A stretch of DNA of 64,000 bases, from assembly GCA_918026815.1 (NCBI GenBank), contig CAKJVC010000182.1:558001-622000 (forward strand), written 5' to 3'. A model generated the notes under the pieces. That model worked only from the letters and a program-made list of their open reading frames with translations, was not told where the DNA came from and did no database searches. Below are positions 10,154-23,004 of this stretch, in pieces; positions within the stretch are counted from its first letter, which is position 1, and each line of letters opens with the position of its first letter. The DNA comes from Chalara sp. BL73 (Eukaryota > Ascomycota > Leotiomycetes > Helotiales). The position numbers and the translations under genes are program-made.

Positions 10154-11879
10154 ATGGTACGCGAAGCTTCATACAAAGCAATTGCCCGTCGGAAGCAGGC
10201 AGAACGGCAATCCCGCATTCCAAAAGAATGGCTGCTCCCCTCACTTCCTCCACCATCCCTCCTTGATGTTCGCTCGATTCCTAGAACCAGCGGCATTTTG
10301 AATTTTAAAGAACTCGATATCACAGAGTCTTATGATGCTACAGCTTTGGCTGAAGCAATTAGATCGCGGACCTTGACTGCGGAAGCAGTCGCGGTGGCAT
10401 TTTGCAAACGCGCTGCAATTGCACAACAAGTCTGCAACTGTCTCACAGAAATCTTCTTCTCGGATGCGATTAGACGTGCCAAATACTTGGATAATGAATA
10501 TAAGAGGACAGGCAAGACGGTGGGTCCATTGCACGGTGTGCCAGTTTCGCTAAAGGATACTTTCAAAGTCAAAGGCTATGATGCATCAATTGGGATAGCA
10601 AGCTTGGCGGAAAATCCGTCTACAGAGAGCGCTTTACTGGTGGACATTCTCCTAGAGCAAGGGGCTGTTATATATTGCAAGACAGGAATTCCGCAGACGC
10701 TTATGGCTTTGGATTCGGACAACAACTTATTCGGGAGGGTGCTCAATCCCAGGGATACAAGAATCACGGCTGGGGGCAGCACAGGAGGTGAAGGAGCACT
10801 TCTAGCAATGAGAGGCAGTATTCTGGGAGTCGGCACCGATATCGGAGGAAGCATACGGATCCCAGCGATGTGTAATGGCCTCTATGGAATCAAACCCAGT
10901 GCTGGGAGGGTCCCAATTGTAGGCAATGAAACCGGGAGCAAAGAAGGTATCAGCAATATTGGCTTACACGCAAGTGCGGGCCCACTCGCTACTAGCCTTC
11001 GAGATCTGGAGTTGTTCTTGCAGGTTATCTCGGATTCGAAGCCGTGGGAACGAGATCCTGCCATAGAGTATGGGCTGTGGGAAGAGCAAGGCAGCATCCA
11101 AAAGAAGCCGGTGATCGGAGTTATCAGAAGAGATGGAGTCATTGAGCCCCTGCCACCAGTCTCCAATGTCTTGAATGAGACAGTAAATTCGCTGCGACAC
11201 TCTGGTGTTGAAGTTGTTGAGATTGAAGCACCAGAGTTCAAAAAATGCCAATCACTTGCAAACAAGCTGTTTGGAATAGATGGTGGAAATAACATGTTTG
11301 ATTTGCTGGAAAAGACTGCGGAGCCTCTCACCAAGTGGTTAAGCACAAGATTACGCCGAGGCAAGCAAATGCCTCTCGACAAGTTGGTCGAATATCACGC
11401 AGAGAGAACTAAAGTGCAGACTGAGATGCTGAAGATATGGAAGGACCCGAAGACGGGCCGAAAGATTGATGCGGTTATCTTGCCAGTAGCGCCTCATCCA
11501 GCTCCACCAATCGATCGCTGGAATGGTGTTAGTTACACCAGCACTTTCGTGTTATTGGATTACCCTGCTGGAACACTGCCAGTCAGAGACTTCAAGAATT
11601 CCGACCTGATTGGCGGTTTTCCGAGTGGAGAGCCTTTAGGAAGCTGGGACAAGGCAAACCGAGAGCTATGTAAGTGCCTCAAGCATTCCAATTGGGTTTT
11701 GCAGCTTCCTGACCGATATAGGGGATGAGAACACCATTGACAGGAAAGTGTATATCAATACCAAGTTATCTATCCAGGTGGTGGCCCCAAGATTACAAGA
11801 AAGAACATTATGTCAAGCCATGGAACTTATCAAGGACGCACTAGATGGAAGTAAGGTGTCTAATCAAGCAAAGCTGTAG
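10154..11879 (+). CDS. Amidase (acetamidase-like, amidase signature family)
   Basis: Two exons, 10154..11669 and 11722..11879, with a 52-nt GTAAGT...TAG intron. The joined protein is 557 residues, normal for fungal acetamidases. The start is the ATG giving MVREASYKAIARRKQAE, followed by the typical 'SRIPKEWLL' entry. The Ser-cisSer-Lys catalytic triad is complete: Lys134 in VSLKDTF, Ser209 in TAGGSTGGEGALLA and Ser233 in GTDIGGSIRIPA. The family hydrolyses carboxamides to acid and ammonia; A. nidulans AmdS lets cells use acetamide as a nitrogen source. The real substrate cannot be read from sequence. Without the last intron the protein would end in unrelated sequence. With it, the C terminus reads NTKLSIQVVAPRLQERTL, the expected family ending. 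There is no signal peptide, so it is probably cytosolic. Confidence 0.94.
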
Positions 11880-12898
11880 ACCAATAAGAGAAATGCACAA
11901 ATCGTTGCCAAGCCAGAATTTTTTGAAAAAATGAAGCAATGCTGCACTTTCGTTTCGACGCGTATATATGGCGAAACCTCGGTTTGTCCATCTCAAGCAG
12001 CAATTCCTACCTGTGAACATCATTTACCGCTCACTCTCAGATATAATGTGGCTATCACCGAGGACACGAGAGTGCCTCGAGCGAAAATATTGATGTGCAG
12101 GAGAAGCGTTCGAAGAAGGAACTCCAACTTGACATGCCTATGGATTATCTGCTTCACGCCAAATCTCAACTTCAGCATCGCTCACGTCGAAACTACAGCC
12201 TTCCTCATATCCCAACGCAGGCGCAGAGCTCGGCAAGCCAATCCCGAAGCAAGCTCTGCCAATGTCGAAATATCATCGGGAGGACATGATTCTGAATGTT
12301 GTACTTCACGACGAGCCATAGTACTTATCTTTGATATTTAATAGCGAATAGAGACCATAGATTGCTATCGAAAGGTATTACTAAATCTCTCCTTGGATCT
12401 TAAATTACCAGATAATGCAGTTCTCGGCAGACAATGGATCTCCAGAGCCGCATGAATTCCGTCCCACTTTGCTCGTATTGCCCACCCTCTCCCATTCAAA
12501 CCCTGTCAAGTCGCCAACCAGCCCCTGGATCCTCGCTTAAATTTTGGGGAACCCCTGGATCTGCTATCACGGTTAACTTTTATTTCTGCTTTGCTTTCGA
12601 TGAAAAAAGGATATTGTGGGTGTGTATAAAGATTGTCGCATAGACCTTGACAACCTAACCTCTCTCTTATAGCATCTACGAAATGTCTACGTAGTTACAG
12701 GTTTATCCGGCATCTCCTTCCTGTTGGAGATGATCTGCCGGATTTTATGCATGCTTGGCCTTGGCTTCTCGTATTTTTGCAAGACGAAGAACTTGAATTT
12801 ATATCACGAGGATATAAGAATAGATTATCAGCTTGAATATATAAGAGCATCGTCCTTGAGGTTGCTATCAGTATTCAATACGGACAACGTTCACCAAA
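11880..12898. other. Intergenic region, no gene supported
   Basis: A 136-codon open frame at 11931..12341 has no family resemblance and a composition like random sequence. The last 150 bp before 12899 should hold the protease promoter. Confidence 0.55.
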
Positions 12899-13861
12899 AT
12901 GAAGGTCCTCGCCATAGCTTCCGCGCTGACATCCTTTGGTCTCGCTACTGCTCTCTCCAACACAGGATATGAGCCCCCAACTCGCCGTGGCTGTCAAGTG
13001 TCTAACACCGGCATCGCGTTACCGGTTCTTTCCAGCGCACGCACTCGCCGACAGCAAGTCTCTGCCATCCCTTCAAACTTCAGCGTAGACGTGCACTTCC
13101 ACATCGCTAGCACCGAAGCCGAGGCCACGCTGATAACCGACTCCATCGTCGCCGCCCAGTTCGACGTGCTATATCAGAACTATCTCAAGCACAACATCAA
13201 CCTCATCCTGGCTTCTACCTCCCGTGTGGTCGATAACCTCACCGGCTCCGCGTTCCTCATCAACGACGGCAACGGCTGGGTCTACCATAAGGCCGAGTAT
13301 GATGCATACCTCAAGTCGACGCGCAAAGGGGGTTACGATGCTTTGAACCTGTATTTTTTCTCAAGCTACTCGCCCGGTGCCACGGGTTACTGCCAGTTCC
13401 CTACCATCGCCCCTGAAGGCTCTGATACTTTCTGGGCCGATTCATGCCAGATCAGTGCGAATACCATGCCCGGGATACCGGCTGACCGGGCATTTGAGGA
13501 GTGGAACCAGGGCCATATCGCGGTCCATGAGGCGGGGCATTGGTTTGGGCTGAATCACACGTTCGTTGGAGGATGCTCGACGACCAGTGCTGGTGATTTT
13601 GTGGCGGACACGCCTGCGCAGAGGACGGAGATTTATGGATGCCCTGTTGGGCAGGATAGCTGTCCTGATTTGCCTGGCGTAGATCCAATTCACAATTTCA
13701 TGGGATATACGGATGATAGTTGGTAAGTTTTTCTTTGGCGTTCTTTCTCGCCTTGGAATGTTCCGATTGCTGACATGTGTATGCTTAGCACAAACGAGTT
13801 TACTCCTGGCCAGAAAGCGAGGATGTTCGAGACCTTTTTCAATTTTAGACGCAAATTGTAG
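12899..13861 (+). CDS. Secreted M43 (pappalysin-type) zinc metalloprotease
   Basis: Two exons, 12899..13722 and 13789..13861, with a 66-nt intron. The protein is 298 residues. Residues 1-19 are a signal peptide (MKVLAIASALTSFGLATALS). A short propeptide-like segment with paired basic residues (RTRR, 48-51) follows. The metzincin zinc site HEAGHWFGLNH is at 210-220 and the Met-turn Met268 lies in HNFMGYTDDSC. The TG|G intron falls right after the Met-turn, and splicing restores a Cys in place of a Trp at the exon end. Conserved cysteines support a disulfide-bonded extracellular enzyme. Homologues such as MEP1 of Coccidioides and many plant-associated fungi digest extracellular proteins. Several Asn-X-Ser/Thr sites are present. 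It has no close functional neighbour; the flanking amidase would fit nutrient scavenging, but that is inference. Confidence 0.95.
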
Positions 13862-13925
13862 ATTATCTGATGATACCAAGCTCTAATTGTAATGTATCCT
13901 AATATAATGCTATACCACGTAAAGA

Positions 13926-14536
13926 TCAATATTCCTTCTCGGCTTCAGTCTCGTTACCCGTGTCACTCTCAATTTCAGCATCGCCCTCATCGAAAACATG
14001 TCCTTCCACAACATGCTTTGGAAAATCCCGCACGCTCAAATTAGCGTGAAGCTTCAGAAACGGGATCAGTCTCAGGCGGCTGGCCAAGTCATAGAGCAGC
14101 TCTTCCGTCTGGTGCGACCTCCTTGCCCTCTCCTTCGCCACGGGCCCAAACCAGAGCAGGAGGTGTTGCCTGAGCTCATAGCGCGGCCGCCACGTGTAAA
14201 TCCCGAGCCACGCCGGAACGCGAAAATAATGCGTCCACCCCAGCGGCACCCCCATCAAACCGCACCACATATCCAAGACGCTCAGCGTGGTGAGGGCGAT
14301 CCCGATTTCCATCATGACCGGGACCGCTCTAACGTGTCCGACGCCGTGCATGTGCCGTTTTGGTGCAGGCAGATGCGGAAGGAGAGGGTGCCCTGTGCCT
14401 GGCTTAGGAAAGAGATGGCGAGGCCGCAGATAATGCCTGTTTCGATGAGGTGAGCGAGTTTGGTCGCCGTGGGGTAGTGTTGTATGTTACAGGTAGCTAG
14501 TGTGTTAAGAAGGCGTAAGAATATGTTTGATGCCAT
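13926..14536 (-). pseudogene. Possible two-helix membrane protein, frame-broken
   Basis: From the ATG at 14536 one frame gives MASNIFLRLLNTLATC and a hydrophobic segment, and stops at 14312. A second frame, overlapping from 14351, continues with a second hydrophobic segment (MMEIGIALTTLSVLDMWCGL). It then runs through about 80 charged residues with an acidic C terminus to 13926. The frames overlap by about 40 nt with no room for an intron. This implies a one-base frameshift (mutation or sequence error) if the two parts belong together. No family was recognised. It ends 64 bp from the stop of the plus-strand protease gene, in convergent orientation. Confidence 0.38.
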
Positions 14537-17081
14537 GTCTCTGGATCTTTGACGTGTTAACGTGGAAGGGATGTGATTTTTTTCGAGAGATTTTTTTTTT
14601 CCATCGATTGTTATCTGGCGTATGGTTTGAGCTGCAAATTAGTGCCTTATCGGCGCTTTTATCATAGCATATTCTAGATATCTAGCTTTGTTTTTATTTA
14701 AATGGTACTCTCTGAAGTCAAGGAGCCTGGGTAATGCTTTTATGTGGTGGACGAGCCAGTTTACACTAGTTAGGTGTTGGTTAATGTTAGACCGCACTCG
14801 CAGAAAGGTGTAGGTTTATTCTAATCAAGATCAGAACTAAACCACATTATCACGACAAGTCGTAAAAGCTTAATCCTGGATTATAGACACAGGCGAGGAG
14901 ACCGGGGGAGCTATTATATCACAACCCTCATGCTCGCGACAGGATATTCAGAATGGAGAGATCTGCTTATTTCAACCTGTCAACCATTCCAAGGCAAACT
15001 CGAGATATATCTAGGTAGCCGAATCTCGAAGCTCACCTCAAGGACTTCCCTCTTTCTTTCGGTATATTCCAGTATTTGAGATCAAGATATGTATCAGCAA
15101 ACTCAATACATAAACTTAAGATGAAGCGTCAACCCATTTGCCAAGCTACTCCATGAGAATATTTCCAACCTGATTCCCCACTACGTGTGTATTCTCTGCT
15201 TATTATCTATAAAAGAGCAACAAGAGTCCATCCTCTCACTATTTTCCCTAGGGTGCGAAACAGCGATCTCACGGCACGGTGATAGTAAGTGCCAGGTTAC
15301 TGCGCTATTTTCACAACTGTTCTTTGGAATAGGTTCATAATGAGATCATTTAAAGGATACTGGGTTGGATACTTACGCTACAGAAATAATTTATCGTGTA
15401 GTTTTTCAGTAAGAGATAAGAAAGAAACATGAGTGGCAATGAATAAAATTCTGGTAGCGATAATGGAGAGGACAGCAAAGTTAAGAGCGAGTGTAGGACA
15501 TAGTCTATAGCTTTTTGATAAAGATTCAGAAGTACACGGGCGGTTACTTAAAGCTTCATTAGAGAGTGGAAATGAGAATAGGAAGTATTCCAGTATGTCT
15601 TATAAGGTTGATACGTTACTTGGCAGCATATACTTTTCTTTGGCAAGCGATTGATGCATGCAGAACGTCAAGGCGGCTGCGGTCATATGTAACCTATGCA
15701 CATTTATCACAAATGTTTCTTTTTATCCGAATCACACTTTCCAGATCAGAGGCTTTCTTGCTATGGCATGAGATTCGGTTGGGGCGATGAGCGGGAATAT
15801 AAGCACCTCCTACTTGATTCTAGATACCATACCTAAACATATACTCAAAATCCACCTAGATCGAGGAAAGGGTTACCTGGGTTCGCTAAGTGCTTGGGAC
15901 TAGAATGTTATGGCAGATTAGATCAACAAGAAGCAACGAAGTTGGGAACATGCTTAGTTACATCCAAGTAGCCAAGGGAATACATCATGCTTCGCTTCAT
16001 ATCAGCAAAGAAGGGATATATAACAACAAATAATGATATCGACAGCAATAAGAAAAAAGACAAAACAATATAATCCCCTCTCATTCACGGATATGGGCAA
16101 ACCACCCTACCCAGCTAACCCAAAAGTGCACGACAGGAGAGAGGGGGCATTGCAAGAGAAGCATGCCACGGTTTACAAATCACGACAAAACACATAGCTT
16201 CTGACTGCGACTTGGGTGACCATAATGTCTCCCCACATCTACGCTATGAAGCATGATTTATACCCACTATCATCTCGTCTCACCCTGACAGCCCATCAAA
16301 ACCTCCTAAAAACCTCCGCCCACACCATGCCTCACCTATCCCATAGAGAAAAAAAAAACGAATAGATACCTGCCGGCAAATCTATTTGGAGGTAGGCAAG
16401 CATATAAGGACATGCGAATCCCCACTCCAGCAACCAAAGGATCATGCTTCCGGCGAAGAGAAAACGTGGGGCCGGGGGGCTTGCCTTTTGGGTTTTCTGC
16501 TATCTGGGATGGGGGTTTTATATCTAGCGTGAAGACGTGCGTTGGATTTGTTGGGGAAGGTTGAGCTGTGATGTGGGATTGCGTAGATGCACGGAAAGTA
16601 GGGCTTTTGATAACGACGTTAATGATGGCAATGACAGAGGTAGCTCTGGGAGCCTCGGGCGGTTATGTGAGGATGCCCCTTTTGTTTGGAAGATGGGGAT
16701 TTGCTGGTTGGAAGTGATACCTATCTGTAAATGACGCGTTTTTTTCTGTGAAGGGTGGTCATTTGTGAGATATGGTTTATAGTAGCCTGAGTTGAGAGCT
16801 TATCATGGATGGTGCATATCGTGTAATTTTGTGTGTGTTGCCTTAGAGGATGCATTACTGCGTATTTATCATCATTCTAGCCTTTTTCATGGGAAGCTGC
16901 TAAAGGACTTGATGCTACAAGGTATCGCTTTTGCATCCCCTTGATGCACTATATCATAGTCATGAGCGAACCGTCATAAGTTTCTCCCGTATATCCCCAA
17001 AACGCCTAACGCCAGACCAATCCGTAGAGCCGATTCACGGATGCAATTGCCCATGTATCCCTGACATGCCATCGCCTCAAC
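14537..17081. other. Large intergenic stretch (2.5 kb), no gene seen
   Basis: Only short frames of 60-75 codons are present, without recognisable features. A poly-T tract lies near 14578-14600. The 15.9-16.8 kb part has mixed composition and could hold a long 3' or 5' untranslated region or a non-coding transcript, but nothing in the sequence proves this. Confidence 0.6.
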
Positions 17082-17678
17082 TCAAAAATCCAGAATCAAC
17101 TGCGGCGCCAACTTCTCCAGATCCTCCACCTCCAAAAACTGCCCTCCCTCACCCATCCCTCCTGCCCGCTCAACCTTCGCAAACGCCGCCCTCGCCAACG
17201 CCTCCCTCACAAACGTATCCAGATACCTCCCCACCGCAACGTTAGCCTCCCTCCCGATCCTCGTGCCCTTTTCCTTGAAACACTCATGCATAATCACCTG
17301 AACCAATTTCTGCGGTATACATTCCTTCCTCTCCACCACCTCCTCCTCCGCCTCCCCATCATCGTCCGTGACGGCACGTCGACGATCCGTACTTTTTGAT
17401 GCAGGAGGACGGGAGGGGCGGGAAGACGAGGCGAAGGGGTCGTCGGAGTCGGCGGCGGATTCTGAGGCGTGGTTGGAAGGTTCTGGGGAGGATGACGATG
17501 ATGACGAGATGGAGATGCGCGATGTGCTGTTTCTTGCTGGCTTCTTCGCATTCGTAGGTGCGTCTTTGGATTTGCCTTTAGCTTTTGCGGATGCGGCTGG
17601 TTTGGATTTTGAGATGCCGGATTTTGGTTTTGTGGTTGAGCTGGAGGGACGGGGTGGTTTGAAGGGTTTGGGCGCCAT
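17082..17678 (-). CDS. Centromere protein X / MHF2 (histone-fold)
   Basis: A single exon of 198 residues. Residues 1-112 are a basic, Ser/Lys/Pro-rich and then acidic low-complexity region. From residue 121 the histone-fold begins: IPQKLVQVIMHECF, then KEKGTRIGREANVAVGRYLD and the helix TFVREALARAAFAKVE, ending in FLEVEDLEKLAPQLILDF. This order of helix, loop and 'LEKLAPQLILDF' end is characteristic of CENP-X (Mhf2 in yeast). CENP-X pairs with CENP-S (Mhf1) to bind branched DNA with FANCM-type helicases and to act at the inner kinetochore. CENP-X is often about 80-100 residues, so the N-terminal extension here is long. The sequence is GC-rich and shows no intron. Confidence 0.86.
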   Translation of the reverse strand: MAPKPFKPPRPSSSTTKPKSGISKSKPAASAKAKGKSKDAPTNAKKPARNSTSRISISSSSSSSPEPSNHASESAADSDDPFASSSRPSRPPASKSTDRRRAVTDDDGEAEEEVVERKECIPQKLVQVIMHECFKEKGTRIGREANVAVGRYLDTFVREALARAAFAKVERAGGMGEGGQFLEVEDLEKLAPQLILDF

Positions 17679-18336
17679 TGCTTTTGCTTCTTCGAGGGTG
17701 TTTTCTATGGAAGGTGCGTAGGTTGTGGATATGTATGTTGAACGAGGTCATAAGTGGTGCCGGAGTTCTGGAAGTGGTGTATGTGGTTCGTGGGTTGGGG
17801 GAGGGTGGGAAGACGCGTTTGAGGAAATCGCGTCATCACGTGCTCGATATAGATGAACCGCAACTTTATGGCACAGGATCTGAAAGCAGAAGGGTATTTC
17901 TAGAAGCGGTCATAACTCTAATATGTACTGGGAAGTGTCCTTACACTTAGCATAGTCGTGTTCCTCTCGAGGATTATGCATGATTTTAAAAAATCATGGA
18001 ATGTTAACAAGTTTACATGAGTTAGAATATCGTTAGGGGATGCATTGCCCATTGAAAAACCGGGCAGGAGATGGGAAAATGCCAACTTAGTCATATATTC
18101 TTAAAAGTTTACTAAACAATAATTACACATCATCTCTTTCATAGAAAGTTAATCAACGAACACGCTAAAGCATAGCAGCAACACCAAGACGCCAGTTGCT
18201 ATGCCACTAAAAAGAAACGCCCCTGCCATTCTTTTCGTATCCCAATCCATCACTGAAGAAGCACACAATATACCTAAAGGATTGAAACGGCCCCAGAATC
18301 ATATACTACAATCGTGGCCCTCTCATATTATGCATT
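17679..18336. other. Intergenic region between CENP-X and the coiled-coil gene
   Basis: Upstream of CENP-X and downstream of the coiled-coil gene. No gene seen. Confidence 0.5.
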
Positions 18337-20050
18337 TCATTTCGTCCTACTTGCCAGTCGTCCTCTCACTCCACCGCTGCGGATAGCTGGTGCACTGATG
18401 TCTCTCCTCTCCTTGCCTTCAATCATTTGCTTTCTTGGCGTCATGGTTCCTTGTGCTAGACTTCGTGCTCTACCTCTTCGCTCACGAATTTGAGCCAAGG
18501 CTTCTTCTCGGGACATAGTTGGGCTTAGGGGATTGGCCGAAATGGTAGGCGGTGTGAGCTCAGGGGGATCTGCCAGCGGAATACGAATTGTCGTAGATAT
18601 TGTGTGGAAAGTAGGAACTGGCCGACATGAATCCTCGACATCATCAATAGTACGTGTTTGCGTAGGTGTTGATTCAGTGTCATGATCTGTTTCTTCTTCT
18701 TCTTCCTCTTCATCGTCAGTGCGGATAGGACTCCGAGGCGCATCGAGAAGGGAGAGCAGTGAGGTTCTCGTGTCTTGCACAATTGCCGCTGCTGGTGGCT
18801 CGCACGATGGCGTCCTGGCAAAAGATGGTGGGCTATCAGTAAAAGGATTTTCCTGGCGAGGGTGGCTCGGCGTTACTTGTTCGCTCCCTGGCGAGTAGTC
18901 CGGAGTTGACGATTTCTTTGCTGGCGATATCCAGGGCGATTCTTCTGGCTCAGGTGACACTCTCCGGAATATGCCCTCGGCTGGGATAAAAATTGTAGTG
19001 TTTCGCATCTCCATGATGGAAGTTGTAGCTGGTGCGGCGGGTTCACACCCGGCATTCAAAGCAGCTCTTGATGTGCAGCAGCTCAGGCGGCATTCCGCTT
19101 CAAGAAATTCGACACGATCAAGAGCTCGATCTGCTCGTTGCTGCTCCCACTGTAATAACATGCGCATATCTTCTAGCTCTTCTTCGCTTGCAGCTGATGA
19201 AATGATTGTGGCAAGATCCAAGGACTTCCTAGCTTTCTTGGGCGATGCAAATTCATCATCCTCTTTCGAAGGCGGTAGAGGCAGCTGACCCTCTGCTGCT
19301 ATCCGAGCAATCTCCTCGTTCTTCGCGATCGTCCGGAGAGCATCTCGTTCTTGCTCAACCAGTTGAAGTTTGTCTTGCATCTGCGCAAGCTCCTCCTGAA
19401 TGGTGACGAGTTGATATCTCGCTGAAAATGCCTCTTGCTCTCGCTGTGTACTGCGCTCTTTCTCCCTCTCGTAATCTGCCTGTGCTGTCTTGGCTGTATG
19501 ACGCGATGACTTCAATTCTTCTTGTAGCTTGACAATCATAGACTGCGACTTGAAGTTATCTTTACGCGCTCTCCGGATCTCTTTCTCCCACAATGCCTGA
19601 GTATGCGCGTGTGTTTCTTTGGCTCTACCATAGTTTTCCTGTAGTGTCTTAGCTTTTTTACCAGGATATCAATTTGTGATTACTTACCATGACATTCTCA
19701 AGTCTCTCGCCGACCTTGCGCTCTCTGTTTTGTCCCTCCTCAACTTGGCGCTTTAGCATCTTAGCATCCTCTCTATACCGTCGCATCTCGCTCTCAGCCT
19801 CTTCTCGCCCCAACATTGCGCGTTTGAGGGCCGCATCGTTTGTCTTCCGCTCCAGTTGCTTGCTTTGGAATGCTAAGTTGTTGAATGCAGCGACTTTGTC
19901 ATGCACCGAGCTTTCCCGGGAATGCCTGTTTTGCAAAGCACCTGGCGACCCGTCGTAGAGGGATGTTGGTCGCTGTTGATTGACGCGATCGGGTGAGACC
20001 TGATGAAGTGGTGTCCCTGGTGATGCAGGGAATTTGTATCCTGGATCCAT
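18337..20050 (-). CDS. Coiled-coil protein, possibly a mitotic/spindle-associated factor
   Basis: Two exons, 20050..19688 and 19638..18337, with a 49-nt GTAAGT...CTACAG intron. The protein is 554 residues. After a Pro/Ser-rich start (MDPGYKFPASPGTPLHQVSP), residues of about 45-240 form a long charged coiled coil with heptad-like Glu/Lys/Arg-rich sequence. The second half is disordered and Ser/Pro/Thr-rich with many S/T-P sites. It contains a poly-Glu run (DDEEEEEEETD) and a basic end (MTPRKQMIEGKERRD). The length, the S/T-P density and the N terminus resemble proteins annotated in filamentous fungi as NIMA-interacting. That is recollection, not a firm match. A cytoskeletal or nuclear scaffold role is inferred only from the coiled coil. 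Confidence 0.8.
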
Positions 20051-21461
20051 CGCAAATAGGATTTCCGATAGAATTATAAGGGTGTTTTTAGATGGCGGGG
20101 ATGTGGCTGCTGAAGATATATTTTTCGTGGTAGCCTGGTTGAATGTTTACTGTGCATAATAGGTTTAGCGTTATCGCGTTGCTATGGAAGTAACGCGGGC
20201 GGTCCACCAAAAAGTTGATGTTGTAGCGGCAAACTCTTTTGACCGAACTTTCATGAATTGTGGAGAAACACGACATCAGCAAGCGGGATTAAACTGCAGT
20301 TCACGGCAAAACTTGTTAAATTTTGATATCAAAATCCATACTTTTCAGGATCAATATCCGATTAGGGTATTGAGGGGACACACGGCTAATATTCAAACAG
20401 CTAGTCCCTTGTTCGAGCCGCAAATTGGATCACCAGCCAGAGGCGTACTGGGCACGAGGTAGGCTGGACATTAGCATACACCTACCTCATCTAATTATTG
20501 CGAAAAGCGTGACGCTTTAGAGTAATCAAGAATATTCTGCGCTCCAGTGCTATGCCTCATGGTTTACACTGGATGGAGCTCACGTCAGGATGCAGACAGG
20601 AATACTTGGAGGATCCGGTCCATTTTCTCAGCATCGAAAGCAGCCCTTATTCCCGGATGGCTTGAACACACACCTGACCTGATGACTTGTACTTATGGAG
20701 TATTTGCGTGTGTGAAGGATCAGAATGGCAGATAGATAGTCTTTCTCCATGTCACACATTGTTCCGATACGACTATTTGTGAAGCGTCAATGTTGAACTG
20801 CTGCTCTTCGAACTGAAGGATTTTCACCAGCCACTTACGAATGTAGATGGGGATAGATGGGGGTTGTAGTAGGAAAGTTGGTCACGAGCTGCCTCATGAT
20901 ACCCAACGGCCGTGGCATTTGTATGTTCTGATATTTGTCAGTGATAGAAAATGAAATGCGAAGATGCTACCGTTTTACTCGTCTTGCTCAACGAGAGAAT
21001 GCTACTCTGGAAATGGTTGACGGTGATGTGCTGGGCCAGCCAACAGCACTATCATCAATGATCTCGACTTGGTAGAAATGCCATTGTATTTTCCCGTAGT
21101 TGACTAGACCACAGCATGCAAGACATCGATAATTCGAGTCTAACAAGCCCTCTACAGTAGCTATTATAAGAGAGAGAGAGAGTAGTACTATGTTATTAGT
21201 GATGATACCCCCCTATTATTAACCCCTGGCATCAGAATTTCCTCAATTCGCTTCGGATTAAACCGGCAAGCGCAAGAATTTTAGCGTCTCCGCCAAATTT
21301 TAGGCCTTGGTCTGTCCTTCTTCCCGAACCTCTCGACTACAAAAACTTTTCCAGAGAACCCCCAATCTCCAACACCTCATCATCATCAAATCCATCTTCT
21401 CTTTTTTAATATACCCCCATCTCCCCTCAGTCCTTTAGGTCAATTCATCACTCTCGTAACC
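20051..21461. other. Intergenic region, 5' side of the ADP/ATP carrier
   Basis: No gene seen. A short AG dinucleotide run lies at about 21171-21184. A pyrimidine-rich stretch (about 21330-21440) before the ATG at 21462 is typical of highly expressed fungal promoters. Confidence 0.55.
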
Positions 21462-23004
21462 ATGTCTAACGAAGCTCCTGTCAAGCAGGCCATCTTTGGC
21501 GTGTAAGTAATCCTTCCTCTGCTCGTCTGAACACCGCAGCTCAAGCTTGCGATATTTTATCTCCATCTCGCCCATCTATCAGGATCATCCATCAACTGCC
21601 TCCATTGAGCTCAATTGGCATCTAGCAATTGGCCCAGTGCTTTGTGCTTCCTCGGCAGATGGTTGGACCAAAGTTGAGCAGATTCAATCCTGTCGCAGCA
21701 CGAAGTTGGGCAATTCTCGACACCTTCATTTTGTATCATCGCAAACATCCTGCTAACGCATCTTTTATAGTCCACCATTCGTCATCGATTTCTTGAGTAC
21801 GTTCACCTTAGTCGCCTCCTCGCTTTCCAATATCTGTCGTCAGGACGCAGCAATTCTTCGACGGCCACAGTATTGGAGCACAGTGGCAGATACAGAAGCT
21901 AACATGTGATAACAGTGGGTGGTGTCTCTGCTGCCGTTTCCAAGACTGCTGCTGCTCCTATTGAGCGTGTCAAGCTTTTGATCCAGAATCAGGTATGCGC
22001 TGCTTCATTTCAAACTTTTTTTCTAGCCCCTGCATTCTAGCCGAGTTGTCCTCTACGGGACTCCGAGTCTAGATCAGAAAACATTTTTACCCCAATAGTT
22101 TCTAGAACTTCGTAGCTCTCAAGTTGCATCATTGCATCTACTAACCCTTTCACAGGATGAGATGTTAAAGAGTGGTCGTCTGTCGAGAAAATACGATGGT
22201 ATCACCGAGTGTTTCCGCCGCACAATCGCTGAGGAGGGTGCCGTCTCATTATGGCGTGGTAACACTGCCAACGTCATCCGTTACTTCCCTACCCAGGCCT
22301 TGAACTTCGCTTTCCGTGATACCTATAAGTCAATGTTCGCCTTCAAGAAGGAGCGTGATGGATATGCTAAGTGGATGGCTGGTAACTTGGCTTCCGGTGG
22401 TGTAAGTTGCGCCCTCTGCTATTCTCTGTAAATTTTGATTAACAATTTCCAGGCTGCTGGTGCCACTTCCCTGCTCTTCGTCTACTCCCTCGATTACGCC
22501 CGTACCCGTCTTGCCAACGATAACAAGAACGCTAAGACTGGTGGTGAGCGTCAATTCAACGGTCTGATTGATGTCTACAAGAAGACCCTCGCCTCTGATG
22601 GTATCGCCGGTCTGTACCGTGGTTTCGGTCCTTCCGTCGCTGGTATCGTCGTCTACCGTGGTCTCTACTTCGGAATGTACGATTCCATCAAGCCTGTCGT
22701 CCTTGTCGGTCCTCTTGAGGGTAACTTCCTTGCCTCCTTCCTTCTCGGTTGGTCCGTCACCACTGGTGCCGGTATCGCTTCCTACCCACTAGATACCATC
22801 CGTCGTCGTATGATGATGACATCTGGTGAGGCCGTCAAGTACAAGTCCTCATTCGATGCCGGTCGCCAGATCGTTGCCAAGGAGGGTGTTAAGTCTCTCT
22901 TCAAGGGTGCTGGTGCCAACATTCTCCGTGGTGTCGCTGGTGCTGGTGTGCTCTCCATCTACGATCAAATGCAGGTCCTGTTGTTCGGCAAGGCCTTCAA
23001 ATAA
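21462..23004 (+). CDS. AAC: Mitochondrial ADP/ATP carrier
   Basis: Five exons: 21462..21502, 21771..21796, 21916..21992, 22156..22401 and 22453..23004. The joined protein is 313 residues, the normal length. It is a mitochondrial carrier family protein that exchanges cytosolic ADP for matrix ATP across the inner membrane. The three repeats carry the family signatures: [16 protein letters not shown] in repeat 1, [11 protein letters not shown] in repeat 2 and [15 protein letters not shown] in repeat 3. The RRRMMM motif is diagnostic for ADP/ATP carriers. The first two coding exons are very short (41 and 26 nt) and are separated by long introns. The codons are strongly biased to C- and T-ending choices (GGT, GCC, GTC, CGT), as expected for a highly expressed gene. 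There is no N-terminal presequence, which is normal for this family. Confidence 0.97.

Noticed and set aside
11931..12341. 136-codon plus-strand ORF after the amidase
   Set aside because: No motif, no family resemblance and no splice or promoter support; random-like composition.
22330..22554. Minus-strand ORF within the ADP/ATP carrier
   Set aside because: Antisense shadow of strongly codon-biased carrier exons.
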